Source: a virus. From it: a stretch of 42,765 bases of DNA. The notes under the pieces are model-generated. The model searched no databases. It saw only the letters and a list, made by a program, of their open reading frames with translations, and was not told where the DNA came from. This document shows positions 21,061 through 30,000 of the stretch, piece by piece. The position numbers and the translations under genes are program-made. Within the stretch, counting starts at the first letter, position 1. Every line of letters starts with the position of its first letter. Location: the IMG/VR virus record IMGVR_UViG_3300025319_000040, positions 1 through 42,765 of that record; one strand, 5' to 3'.

Positions 21061-21635
21061 TGCATCTATACCCTCATGGCCGTGTTCCCAACAACCACCC
21101 GCAAGTGATACAGTTCTGCGTAGAAGCGAATGGGTGGATCAGAGGGGTGGAGGTGGGCTTGGGGCGGGGACAGAACATGTCGCACCTCATGTCCACATGT
21201 CCACACCTTCACATGATAGGGGTAGACGTGTTTAGACACATGCCAGAGGCTCCCGGGGAGGAAGCTTATAGGGCCATGAACCACGAGGGAAACAGAAAGC
21301 GTTTGCGTACCCTGGAAAAGGCCTTTTCCGAGAGGTTCAGGGTTCTCGAAATGACTTCTCGGGAGGCCTCCTTCCGGGTGGAAGAGGAGAGCGCCGATTT
21401 CGTTTTCATAGATGCGGACCATTCCACGGAGGGGTGCCTAGAAGATATTGGACTGTGGGCCCCAAAAGTAAAAATAGGCGGGTGGATTCTTGGACATGAC
21501 TATAACCGCTTTGGGATTAACGAGGCGGTTAATAAAGCGTTTGGTGGATTTCCGGACGTCGATTATCAAGTTCTTCCATATTCGGTATGGGCGAAGAGGA
21601 AAGAGGTTTCCGATGTGGTTCGTACCTACGCGTAA
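21060..21635 (+). CDS. SAM-dependent methyltransferase (class I)
   Basis: A 191-residue protein with the SAM-binding loop GVEVGLGRGQN at 29-39, acidic IGVDVF at 53-58 and FIDADHS at 116-122, followed by GGWILGHDYN. This is the Methyltransf_24 pattern often found with glycan-modifying enzymes, where it methylates sugars. The start is the second of two adjacent ATGs; the upstream gene stop TGA lies between them. A GGGAGGAGG site serves either. Confidence 0.82.
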   Translation: MHLYPHGRVPNNHPQVIQFCVEANGWIRGVEVGLGRGQNMSHLMSTCPHLHMIGVDVFRHMPEAPGEEAYRAMNHEGNRKRLRTLEKAFSERFRVLEMTSREASFRVEEESADFVFIDADHSTEGCLEDIGLWAPKVKIGGWILGHDYNRFGINEAVNKAFGGFPDVDYQVLPYSVWAKRKEVSDVVRTYA

Positions 21636-22284
21636 CAGGCCGGAAAGGCTGCAGAGGTTCCTCGACGGTTGCATCGCCACCGGAATGATCATGCCCGGTC
21701 TCATAGTAGTGGACGGCGAGGACGGCGGCGATTACTCGAGCGTTAAATTGCCGCTTAATTGGAAAATTGAAACAGCTTCCGTACGGATTGACGCGGGAGG
21801 AAGGCAAGAGTGCTATTTTAGGTCTTACCCCGACGCTAAGTTCTACAGCATCGTGAATGATGACGTGGTACCAGAAACCCCTAAATGGGACGTGGAACTG
21901 GCTCTAGAGGCCGGAGATTGGAACGTAGCTTATCCTTGGGACACGTTGAGTGAAATGGCGACCCAATTTCTGGTAGGTGGGAAGTTATGCCACGCCGTGG
22001 GGTCTTTTTCACTTGGCTTCATGCACACCATGGTGGACCGGGCGTGGATGGATATAGGGGCCGCCCTAGGAAGGTTGAAATTCCGCAAAGATATTCGTCT
22101 CCGTCATGAACATTGGAGCAGAGGGCTCGCACCGAGAGACGCCACGTATAAGCGGGAGTTAAATGGGGTCTCGACTATCGCTCATGATCGCGCCCGGTAC
22201 GCGGCATGGAAGACAGAAGAATTCCCTGCGCTTATCGCGCATCTGAAAACCGTTGTCCCATTTTCTCTTGGAGCCCCCACATGA
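21613..22284 (+). CDS. Glycosyltransferase-like protein
   Basis: A 223-residue protein starting MWFVPTRNRPERLQRFL, typical of the nucleotide-sugar end of a GT2-like fold. VVDGEDGGDYSSV and FYSIVNDDVVPETPKWD at about 78-95 provide an acidic metal-binding candidate (NDD). It ends with a basic helical region. It overlaps both neighbours, by 23 bases and by ATGA. Donor and acceptor are unknown; other phage proteins of this kind act with surface-glycan enzymes. Confidence 0.7.
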   Translation: MWFVPTRNRPERLQRFLDGCIATGMIMPGLIVVDGEDGGDYSSVKLPLNWKIETASVRIDAGGRQECYFRSYPDAKFYSIVNDDVVPETPKWDVELALEAGDWNVAYPWDTLSEMATQFLVGGKLCHAVGSFSLGFMHTMVDRAWMDIGAALGRLKFRKDIRLRHEHWSRGLAPRDATYKRELNGVSTIAHDRARYAAWKTEEFPALIAHLKTVVPFSLGAPT

Positions 22285-23477
22285 AAATCCTTGTCCTCGG
22301 AGCCGATGGATATCTTGGCTGGCCTACGTGCCTTCATTTTTCTATAAGAGGACATGAAGTCCACGCTCTAGATAGTTGCGTGAAGCGTAGGCTTCTATTT
22401 GATTTGGGTAGGAATACCTTAGTACACGTGCATGGGTTTCAGGACCGTATATCGGCATGGACCAGTATGACGAAAAAGAAAATCGAGGGATGGGAATGTA
22501 GTTTGATAGGAAGCTATGCTCGGTTGTCCAAGATTCTTCATACCATACGTCCGGACGTAATAGTTCACTACGCTGAACAACCTTCTGCTCCCTTCTCTAT
22601 GATGAATGCGGCTTCCGCCGTGTACACTCAGGAGAACAACGTTTTGGGGACACTGAACTTAATGTTCGCGGTTAAGGAAGAATGTCCGGAGGCTCACATC
22701 ATAAAATTGGGGACCATGGGGGAATATGGAACCCCAGGTATAGTAATTGAGGAGGGGTGGTTAAACATAACCCACAGAGGGAAGACCGCAAGGGTTTTAT
22801 ACCCTAAGAGTCCAGGCAGTTTTTACCATGCGTCAAAGATACACGACTCTACGAATTTAGAATTTGGATGTAGGGCGTGGGGCCTAAGGGTGTCTGATTT
22901 GAATCAGGGGGTGGTGTATGGGTTTAGTACCCCCGAGACTGAAAAACACTCTTATTTAGGGACAATGTTGTATTATGACGACATTTTTGGGACAGTGTTG
23001 AACCGGTTTATCCACCAAGCGGCTGTTGGCCACCCCTTGACGGTGTATGGGAGAGGAGGCCAGACGAGAGGTTTTATAAACATAATCGACACCATGAAGT
23101 GTGTAGAAATAGCGGCTCTCAATCCTGCCGATCCTGGAGAGTTTAGGGTGTTTAATCAATTTACAGAAACGTATTCTGTATCGGCTCTCGCAGGGGTGGT
23201 GGAGAAAGCCGCTACCGCTCTCGGAATGGAAGTTAAGAGAGAAAACATTGAAAATCCGAGGGTGGAGGCGGAATCCCATTACTACGACGCCGTGAACAGT
23301 GGTCTAAAGGCTCTTGGCCACCGTCCGACTAGACTGACTATCGACATGGTAAAGGAAATGCTACGCGTAACGGTGGAAAACAAAGGTAGAATAGACACGA
23401 AGGCTATACGTCCTTCCGTGAAGTGGAGAGAAAAAGGCTGGGAGGACCCTTGTGCCGTGGCTCCTTCTGTGTTATAA
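22281..23477 (+). CDS. sqdB: UDP-sulfoquinovose synthase homolog (SQD1/SqdB family)
   Basis: Predicted to convert UDP-glucose and sulfite to UDP-sulfoquinovose with NAD+, the sugar donor for sulfolipids. All landmarks of the SQD1 family are present over the 398 residues: Rossmann GADGYLG at 7-13, VHYAEQPSAPFSMM at 95-108, VYTQENNVLGTLN at 114-126, KLGTMGEYGTP at 142-152, FYHASKIHDS at 181-190 (catalytic Y182 and K186, with T145), LNQGVVYG at 207-214, AAVGHPLTVYGRGGQTRG at 247-264 and a FRVFNQFTE segment. Length matches the bacterial and plant enzymes. It ends a cassette of sugar enzymes and overlaps the previous gene by ATGA. Confidence 0.93.
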   Translation: MKILVLGADGYLGWPTCLHFSIRGHEVHALDSCVKRRLLFDLGRNTLVHVHGFQDRISAWTSMTKKKIEGWECSLIGSYARLSKILHTIRPDVIVHYAEQPSAPFSMMNAASAVYTQENNVLGTLNLMFAVKEECPEAHIIKLGTMGEYGTPGIVIEEGWLNITHRGKTARVLYPKSPGSFYHASKIHDSTNLEFGCRAWGLRVSDLNQGVVYGFSTPETEKHSYLGTMLYYDDIFGTVLNRFIHQAAVGHPLTVYGRGGQTRGFINIIDTMKCVEIAALNPADPGEFRVFNQFTETYSVSALAGVVEKAATALGMEVKRENIENPRVEAESHYYDAVNSGLKALGHRPTRLTIDMVKEMLRVTVENKGRIDTKAIRPSVKWREKGWEDPCAVAPSVL

Positions 23478-23478
23478 T
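23450..23478 (+). promoter_or_regulatory. Sigma70-like promoter for the neck/tail module
   Basis: TTGTGC, a 17-base spacer and a perfect TATAAT with extended -10 (TGT). The -10 overlaps the stop codon of the sulfoquinovose synthase gene. The -35 and the CTGTGTTATA region match the promoter before the large terminase. Confidence 0.75.
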
Positions 23479-23510
23479 GGAGGGTAGTGCCCCATAGCGG
23501 GAGGCTTAAG

Positions 23511-23888
23511 GTGTCCATAGCCAGCAGGATAGCCTCAAGGATTTCTGCCCGCTCTCAAAAAATAGGGAAAACCGTTACCATTCGCAGAGTGGTGCAGAAC
23601 TATGTAGTCGCTACGGGGAAGACCTCGGTGGTCAGTACGACGGATATTTCTGGTAAGGCGATGATAACCACGAAATCCAAAAGTAACCCTTCTGGAATGA
23701 ATCCGGAGGAGACTCTTCGGTTCTTTCTTCCCAAGCACACGTCCATCACCTTCGATCCGGCGGTTGGAGATATTGTGGTTATTGGGACGGACATGTCCGT
23801 GGGGCCTTTTTATCGGATCGTGAGGTCCATCCCCAAGAACGTAGGAGAGGACAATTACGGTTTCCTCATCCTCTGTGGTAACGTGTGA
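23511..23888 (+). CDS. Head-tail stopper/neck-like protein (125 aa)
   Basis: The GTG at 23511 (MSIASRIASRIS) has GGGAGG 6 bases upstream; a GTG at 23487 in the same frame lies too close to the predicted transcription start. A beta-rich small protein (YVVATGKTSVVST, VGDIVVIGTDMSVGPFYRIV) in the position of the head-closure protein. First gene behind the promoter at 23450-23478; the next gene begins at its stop. Confidence 0.6.
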   Translation: MSIASRIASRISARSQKIGKTVTIRRVVQNYVVATGKTSVVSTTDISGKAMITTKSKSNPSGMNPEETLRFFLPKHTSITFDPAVGDIVVIGTDMSVGPFYRIVRSIPKNVGEDNYGFLILCGNV

Positions 23889-24598
23889 TGATTAAGCCGC
23901 GTGGAGCCATTGGTGGTAATGAAGTTTATGGGTGGGATTTCGTGGGGAAAACCACCGGTATGATTATTGACCCTATATCAGGTACGGCGGGAGAGGTAAC
24001 TTCTCTAGGCCGAAGATTTATCCCCGGACACACTGAGACCCCGGTGATACGGACGCTGGTTAAAAATAAATTTCCGGGGGGAGGTGCCCATACCTCCATA
24101 AACAGAGTATTTATAGGAACATCCGTGGGTATTCAGCCCCGCCCGGGTCAGCAGGTGTTGATGTCGGGAGACGTGCCAGGATTTCTGGCTTCCGATTGGC
24201 AAGGACTCCTCGAAAAAATGATGAAAAGAATTGAGCAAGATGTCATGGATCGAGTTCTGTACGCCACCCAGACCGCACTTAAGGTGGTGTTTGAAACTTC
24301 CCCTATGAACACGGGGTACTATAAATACAATCATCGTGCGGCATTGAACAATACTGATGTGGGACTGGACCCGTCCCAAAAACCGGATAAGAAAATTCCG
24401 GTTCCTTCGAGTTCCGAGTTGATTGCGCGAGAGATGGGGGCCATCGAAGGGGCGGAGTTAGGGGAGGAAATAGTTTTAGGGACAGCTGTCCCTTACTCGG
24501 ATTTTGTAGAAGGGGGAGGTAAGAACACTCGGTCACACAACGTGTACAGCCTAGCAGCCTTAGCGGCCACGGTGGTGTTAAGGGAGATGTTTGAATAA
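23888..24598 (+). CDS. HK97 gp10-like neck/minor tail protein
   Basis: A 236-residue protein. The C-terminal half has the family pattern: a helix (KRIEQDVMDRVLYATQTAL), SPMNTGYYKYN, then LGTAVPYSDFVEGGG and a basic ending. This protein usually joins the connector to the tail terminator. An extra N-terminal region of about 100 residues (Gly-rich, with GRRFIPGHTETPV) is unusual for the family. TGATG coupling to the previous gene. Confidence 0.72.
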   Translation: MIKPRGAIGGNEVYGWDFVGKTTGMIIDPISGTAGEVTSLGRRFIPGHTETPVIRTLVKNKFPGGGAHTSINRVFIGTSVGIQPRPGQQVLMSGDVPGFLASDWQGLLEKMMKRIEQDVMDRVLYATQTALKVVFETSPMNTGYYKYNHRAALNNTDVGLDPSQKPDKKIPVPSSSELIAREMGAIEGAELGEEIVLGTAVPYSDFVEGGGKNTRSHNVYSLAALAATVVLREMFE

Positions 24599-25017
24599 TG
24601 GTCATCGCCGGGTACGAGGAAGCTAACAACCTAATTCGGGCGGCCTTTGACTCCGGATGGTTGGATTCAAATGTACCTGTGCTGTATGATAACTTTCAGC
24701 AGGACCCGGATGCGGACGCTCCGGAGCCCCCGTTCCTGAGGGTACAGATTCAACAGGCATTGTCCAGGCAGGTGTCCATGGCCAACGATAAGAGGGTACG
24801 GAAAGATGGGCAGATAGTAGTGGAGATCCTGGTGCCCGCTGGAGAAGGGGAGGGGCGCGCCCTTGAATTAGCGGACGATGTAGAGACGATACTCGAAACG
24901 AAGAACTTTGGCGGAGTTCAGATGGGAACGTCGAGAAAAGTAAACGTAGGGTCCGTGAAAAGCGCTTGGAAGCTAAACGTGGTCACGGATTTCTATTTTG
25001 ACGTGTTCCGCACCTAG
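24598..25017 (+). CDS. Tail terminator protein
   Basis: A 139-residue protein with the usual fold order: helix (YEEANNLIRAAFDSGW), FLRVQIQQALSRQVSMAN, VVEILVPAGEGEGRALELADDVETIL, then a strand pair ending FYFDVFRT. It caps the tail tube and sets its length. Located between the neck gene and the tail tube gene, the conserved position. Confidence 0.82.
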   Translation: MVIAGYEEANNLIRAAFDSGWLDSNVPVLYDNFQQDPDADAPEPPFLRVQIQQALSRQVSMANDKRVRKDGQIVVEILVPAGEGEGRALELADDVETILETKNFGGVQMGTSRKVNVGSVKSAWKLNVVTDFYFDVFRT

Positions 25018-25031
25018 AGGAGACTACGGAA

Positions 25032-26195
25032 ATGTCTGATGCCAATAGGACTTTGCTGTCGTATGTAGAAGAGTCCGTCTTCGGGACGACTCCTGTATCT
25101 GCGCTGAAAAATTTCCGGTTCACGGGGGAAAGCCTGGACCACACCACGGAATCTTCGCAGAGCGCGGAGGTGCGGGCGGACCGCCAGATTCCGGACCATA
25201 TCCGCACAAACGTCGGAGCATCGGGAGATCTGAACTTCGAACTGTCCTACTCGGCCTTGGACGACTTCCTCGAGGGCCTTCTAGGGGCGGATTGGCCCGC
25301 AACGGTGAGCATTTCCAGGACGGACATACAGGCCATCGCCCCAAACAACGTGTTCTCCACGGTGGCTGGAGATTTCTCGGGCATTCAGATCGGGCAATGG
25401 GTCCTGGTGGCGGGGTTCGATACCGGGGCGAACAACGGATACTTTCTGGTGACAGATAAGCAGTCGGATTCATCGGGCGACTGGATTCAGGTCACCGGTG
25501 GCACCCTGGTGGACGAGGCGGCGGGAGATACCGTCACCATCAAGGGAACTTGCATCTTCAACGGAACCACGGCCAAGAGCTACTCGATCGAGAAGCACTT
25601 CCAGGACGTGAGCAAGTTCGATTCCTTCGTGGGCTGCAGGGTTGGGGCCATGTCTCTCAACATCGCGGCGAATGCCATCATCACGGGGTCCCTCTCCCTC
25701 ACAGGTCTCCGTGGAGCCGCAACTCAAGTGGCTACCATCGGGACGGGGGCGAACGTAGCGGCACCCACGAACGACGTGATGAATGCGATCGATCACGTGG
25801 CGGCGATCCGTGAGGGTGGGACATTGGTCACGCAGGACATCACGGCGATCACTCTGGCCATTACCAACAACCTCCGCGCCCAACCCGCCGTTGCGACTCT
25901 TGGGGCGGCGGGAATCGGAATCGGATCGTTCAACGTGTCAGGCACGTTCAATGCCTATTTCGAGGACCGTTCTTTCCTCGATAAGTACCGTGGGTTCACC
26001 GAAACGAGCCTAGCCTTCCGGGTCATCGATGGGGACGGGAACGCTTACATGTTCAATCTCCCTGCCATCAAGTTCTCGGGGGGCCCCGTGGTGATCCCTG
26101 GCCAGGACCAAGACGTGATGGTGGACCTGTCCTTCGTGGCGAAGATGGACACCGTGGCGAGCAAGATGCTCAGCATCACGCGGTTCCCGGCCTAG
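25032..26195 (+). CDS. Major tail (tube) protein
   Basis: Forms the stacked hexameric tube of the tail. The 387-residue sequence begins LLSYVEESVFGTTPVSALKNFRFTGESLDH, the typical start of tube proteins, and continues beta-rich with GDLNFELSYSALDDFLEGLLG. The central and C-terminal parts look like two further beta domains; the length is above the usual 200-250, so an extra surface domain is likely. GAGGAG upstream. Confidence 0.88.
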   Translation: MSDANRTLLSYVEESVFGTTPVSALKNFRFTGESLDHTTESSQSAEVRADRQIPDHIRTNVGASGDLNFELSYSALDDFLEGLLGADWPATVSISRTDIQAIAPNNVFSTVAGDFSGIQIGQWVLVAGFDTGANNGYFLVTDKQSDSSGDWIQVTGGTLVDEAAGDTVTIKGTCIFNGTTAKSYSIEKHFQDVSKFDSFVGCRVGAMSLNIAANAIITGSLSLTGLRGAATQVATIGTGANVAAPTNDVMNAIDHVAAIREGGTLVTQDITAITLAITNNLRAQPAVATLGAAGIGIGSFNVSGTFNAYFEDRSFLDKYRGFTETSLAFRVIDGDGNAYMFNLPAIKFSGGPVVIPGQDQDVMVDLSFVAKMDTVASKMLSITRFPA

Positions 26196-26237
26196 TGGCC
26201 GGAAAGTAAGTCGGGATTAACTTAAGGAGGAATTGGG

Positions 26238-26735
26238 ATGAACGAAGAACGAAAAGAGACGGAGATACCCGTGGGAACGGAAACGCCCGTGATTCCAGAA
26301 AAGGTGGAAAGGAAAGGGACCTATGCGGCCTATTACACTTCCAAGGAGAAGGAGGAGGAGGGGGCGTGGGTCACCTTGATGGACGGATCTGAATGGAAGC
26401 TGTCAAGAACAAGCTCTAAGCGGGCGCAGGAAGCTCTTCGGAAGGCGCAGCAGCCTTTCCAAAATATCACCCAGAGGGCAGATCGGCGCGGGGGACAGGT
26501 TCCCACGGAGATTCAGGATCAGATCAACATCAATTGGATCATGAATGGGATCGTGCAGGAATGGAAAGGTGTTACGGACCGAGAAGGAAAAGAGGTTCCC
26601 TGTTCTAAGGAGAATAAGGCCAAGGTCCGTCAAATTTTGATGGATCTTCCTGATATGCAGGTGGACCTCATCCTGGAGGCGGCGAAAGCCGCGCACTATC
26701 AGGAAGAGCAGGACGAGAACAACTTGGGAAACTGA
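26238..26735 (+). CDS. Tail assembly chaperone, short form (gpG-like)
   Basis: A 165-residue protein just upstream of the tape measure gene, Lys/Glu-rich with a helical C-terminus ending EEQDENNLGN. AAGGAGG lies before the ATG. The last codons carry a slippery sequence, so a fraction of ribosomes should make a 277-residue long form. It probably binds and protects the tape measure during tail assembly. Confidence 0.85.
   Translation: MNEERKETEIPVGTETPVIPEKVERKGTYAAYYTSKEKEEEGAWVTLMDGSEWKLSRTSSKRAQEALRKAQQPFQNITQRADRRGGQVPTEIQDQININWIMNGIVQEWKGVTDREGKEVPCSKENKAKVRQILMDLPDMQVDLILEAAKAAHYQEEQDENNLGN
26726..26732 (+). other. Programmed -1 frameshift site GGGAAAC
   Basis: The heptamer G-GGA-AAC is in the right frame for tandem slippage and sits immediately before the zero-frame TGA at 26733. 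After a -1 shift the next codons read LKECLAFQLTYGEV and continue without stop to 27070. Confidence 0.85.
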
Positions 26736-27070
26736 AAGAGTGCCTCGCCTTTCAATTAACTTATGGCGAGGTGATGGAGACGCTGCTCAAGAAGGAGGAC
26801 AGGGGGGAAAGAGTACCGGCCCTTGAGAATATGCCGGTACTCTTTCCCCACCTACAGTTTTATTGGGAGGCATTCTGGTCCTTGCAAGGTAGCCGGAGAA
26901 TGGGGTTTGGGGTGGGGCCCATACCGGTCAGTGAAATGAAGGATTACCTTGAGATCATGGGCGAAACTGATTCCGATGAAGTAAGAAGGTTTATGAGGTA
27001 CATCTCGGAATTAGACGCCGTGTATCTTAAAAAGATGAACGAAAGGGCTAAGAGCCGGACGAGGAAATAG
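26733..27070 (+). CDS. Tail assembly chaperone, frameshift extension (gpT-like)
   Basis: Reached by -1 frameshift from the short chaperone, giving a 277-residue fusion. The extension has LFPHLQFYWEAFWSLQGSRRMGFGVGPIPVSEM, typical of gpT-like parts, then an acidic helical end. A GTG start within it (26771) lacks a good ribosome binding site, which favours the fusion. It ends 10 bases before the tape measure gene. Confidence 0.82.
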
Positions 27071-27080
27071 GGGGCTTCTA

Positions 27081-30000
27081 GTGCCGACGATTAAGATAGG
27101 CATACGGCTTCCTACGGCGGGGATTTCCGCTGATTCTAAACTAGCACGGGATCAGCTTAGGTTAATAGCCCGCGAGGCCCAAACCACCGCCAACTCCCTG
27201 CGTAAATCCGCCGTGGGTATGTCTGACCCCATAACGAGAGTCGCGGAGGCGGCTGTGTTCGCCGCCGCTTCGTTCCGGGAGTTGAAACTGGCGGCGCAAG
27301 AACTTAAGAATACTGGGGCGGGGACGTTCTTTAACAAGATCCTCGCGGACGCGGTACACACTCATGGTAAGATTGAAAATATAAGTAGAGCCCTAGAGCG
27401 GTCTAGAGTAGACATGCTACGGAACCTTGATGTGATGTTCAAGGGCCAGCTTAACCAAATAACCGAGGTCGCTAGGCAGATAAACCAGACTGCTGTTAAG
27501 ACCTTTGACGCTCTCGAGAAGGTGCGGGAAAAGGAGTCTTTGGGCGGAGACCCCCTGCGCCGCAAGGGTCAGCCCGGTACGACGGCTGCGGACGTTCAAC
27601 GCATGTCCTTGGAATTGGAGGAGGAAACCGCTAGGAAAAAGGTTAGGATCAATGCGGCCAAGGACGAGGCTCTGGTTAGACAGGAACACATCACCCGGGG
27701 CGAAATAGCAAAGATTAATAAGAGATTTACTGATGCGGAATTTAAGCTCAAGGCTTCTCTCAGGGAGGAAGACCTTAAAAGAGCTATTGAATCCAATAGG
27801 ATAATAACTGAGAAGAACGTAGAGGCTGAGAAACAAAAATTAGCCTTGTCTAAGAGTAACATTGAGGCTGGCCGTTCTGCGGAGTTGGAAAGAGTCGATA
27901 GGGCGCGGATAGAGCGTCTTAAAGAGGTCGCGAAGGCGCAGAACGAACTTAACGTGGAGACGGCTAAGGAAGAGGCGCAACTTGTTACCGCCAAGGTAGC
28001 CTCGGGAGAGCTTGACAAAGCGCACACGTCCCTTGCGCGCCAAAAGATCAGGCTCACGGAGTTAGTCGCTAATGAAAAGATCACTCAGGAAGAGGCCAAT
28101 AAGCAATATGAACTAACCAAGACTAGGCTTCTATCAGTAGGCGATGCCCAGAACGCGTCGGGCAAAAAGATGGTCCGCGCCGTTAAGGACCAATCAACAG
28201 CTATTGATGAGTTTAATGTACGGGAGGCCCGGCGGGCTATACTTTTAGGACAAGGATCGGCGGCGCAATTAAAATTTGCGCAGGTTCAAAGAGACTTGAA
28301 TAAGGACGTTCACGCCGGTCTCTTGACGCAGGACGCAGCAAATGATAGAATGGTGCGGGCCAGGAAGGTGTTCTTCGGTGGAGCGGAGGCGGTAGGAGCC
28401 ACGCAGAGGAGGCTCCAGGGCCTCCGTGGAGAATTAAACGAGGTTGGCCGGGTCATGAGGATCGCTTTGGGTCCCCTTTCCCGGGCAGCTTCGGCGGTTA
28501 CCAACTTCGGCATCTTGATCGAAAGTACGTCCATTAAGATGGCGGTCGCCGTTGGCGGATTCCTTTTAATGGCTTTCGGTGCGGTGAAAGCCGCGAAAGC
28601 GTATATAGAATTTGAGAAGGGGCTGGTGGGCGTCCGCAAAACCACTGATTTGTCGGCGGCGGGTATGGAGGTCCTCAGTGACAATTTTCTCAGGATGTCC
28701 ACTCGCGTAAACATTGGGGCGTCGGAATTATCGGGGATCGCACAAATAGCAGGACAGATGGGAATTAGGGGAGTGGAGGACATTGCGTCCTTTACGGAAG
28801 CCATAGCAATCCTTACCAAAACCACCTCCCTCACCGGTCCAGACGCAGCCACGAAGATCGCGCAGCTCTTATCCATCACGAATGAGGCGGCCAATACCGC
28901 CCCTCGTCTAGCCTCCGTCATAGTGGATTTGGGCAATAAATTCGCGGCAAATGAGTCCCGTATCGTTGAGTTCGGTGTAGACGTGGCGCGGGTCGGGGCA
29001 GCTTTCGGGGTCACGGCTACGCAGTCATTGGCCATGGGTACGGCTCTGGCGCAATTGGGAGCTAATGCGGAATCAGGCTCCACCGCCGTGGGTAGGCTCT
29101 TCGCTAAGATGAATGAGGCCATAGACGAGGGAGGCATAAGGCTGCAACAGTTCGCCGAAATAACGGACCGCAGTACCCTTCAATTTACTGAGTTGTTCAG
29201 GAAGGATGCCATGGGAGCGGTCCTTGAATTCATAAAGGGCCTTAACCTTTTACAAAAGCAGGGGGCTTCTACGGCCCAGGTGTTAAAGGACCTTGAAATC
29301 GGGGGATTTAGAGAGATTAAGTCCCTTCTTCCCTTGGCTAAGGGGTATCAGGTCGCGGCACAGGCGCAGAGGGACGCCAGTACCGCTTTCAGGGACGGCA
29401 AGAAGCACCTCACGGAATTGGAAATCGCAAATAAGTCATTCGGCGCGTCGGTGGACTTTGTAGGGAGGAAGCTTAATGTAATCGCCGTAGAAATAGGTAG
29501 GGACCTGCTGCCCGTGATGAGGGCTCTCACTGGATCATTAAACTGGGTCCTAGACCATCAATTGGCTATAGAGACGGCTATATTAACTATAGCCACGGCT
29601 TTTGCGGCATGGGCAGCCGCCGCTAATGCAAATCCTTTCCTACGGGCCGTGAGCATCGGCGCGGCGATAATCTCCTCCATACCGGTGTTAGCCCGCTTAA
29701 TGAAGGAATTAGGGGGGAAGGGGTCTCTTGAGGGCGGTAAAGCGATCATTGATGAATTAAAAATACAGCAACAGCAAATCGGGGTCGCCACTGAGCAAAA
29801 CCTCGCATCCATCCAGAAGAACCTTGAGGTGGCCGTAGCCTACCGCGACAAGATAGAGGGTGTAATATCTGTACTGCAAAAGAAGATGGAGACACCGAAG
29901 ATAGGGTCTTCCTTCGGAGTCACGGCTGGAGGCGGCCTCATGGTGGGGGCCGAGAGGGCTAAAATACAAAGCGAAATTAAATCTCTTCGGGGTGAAGCAG

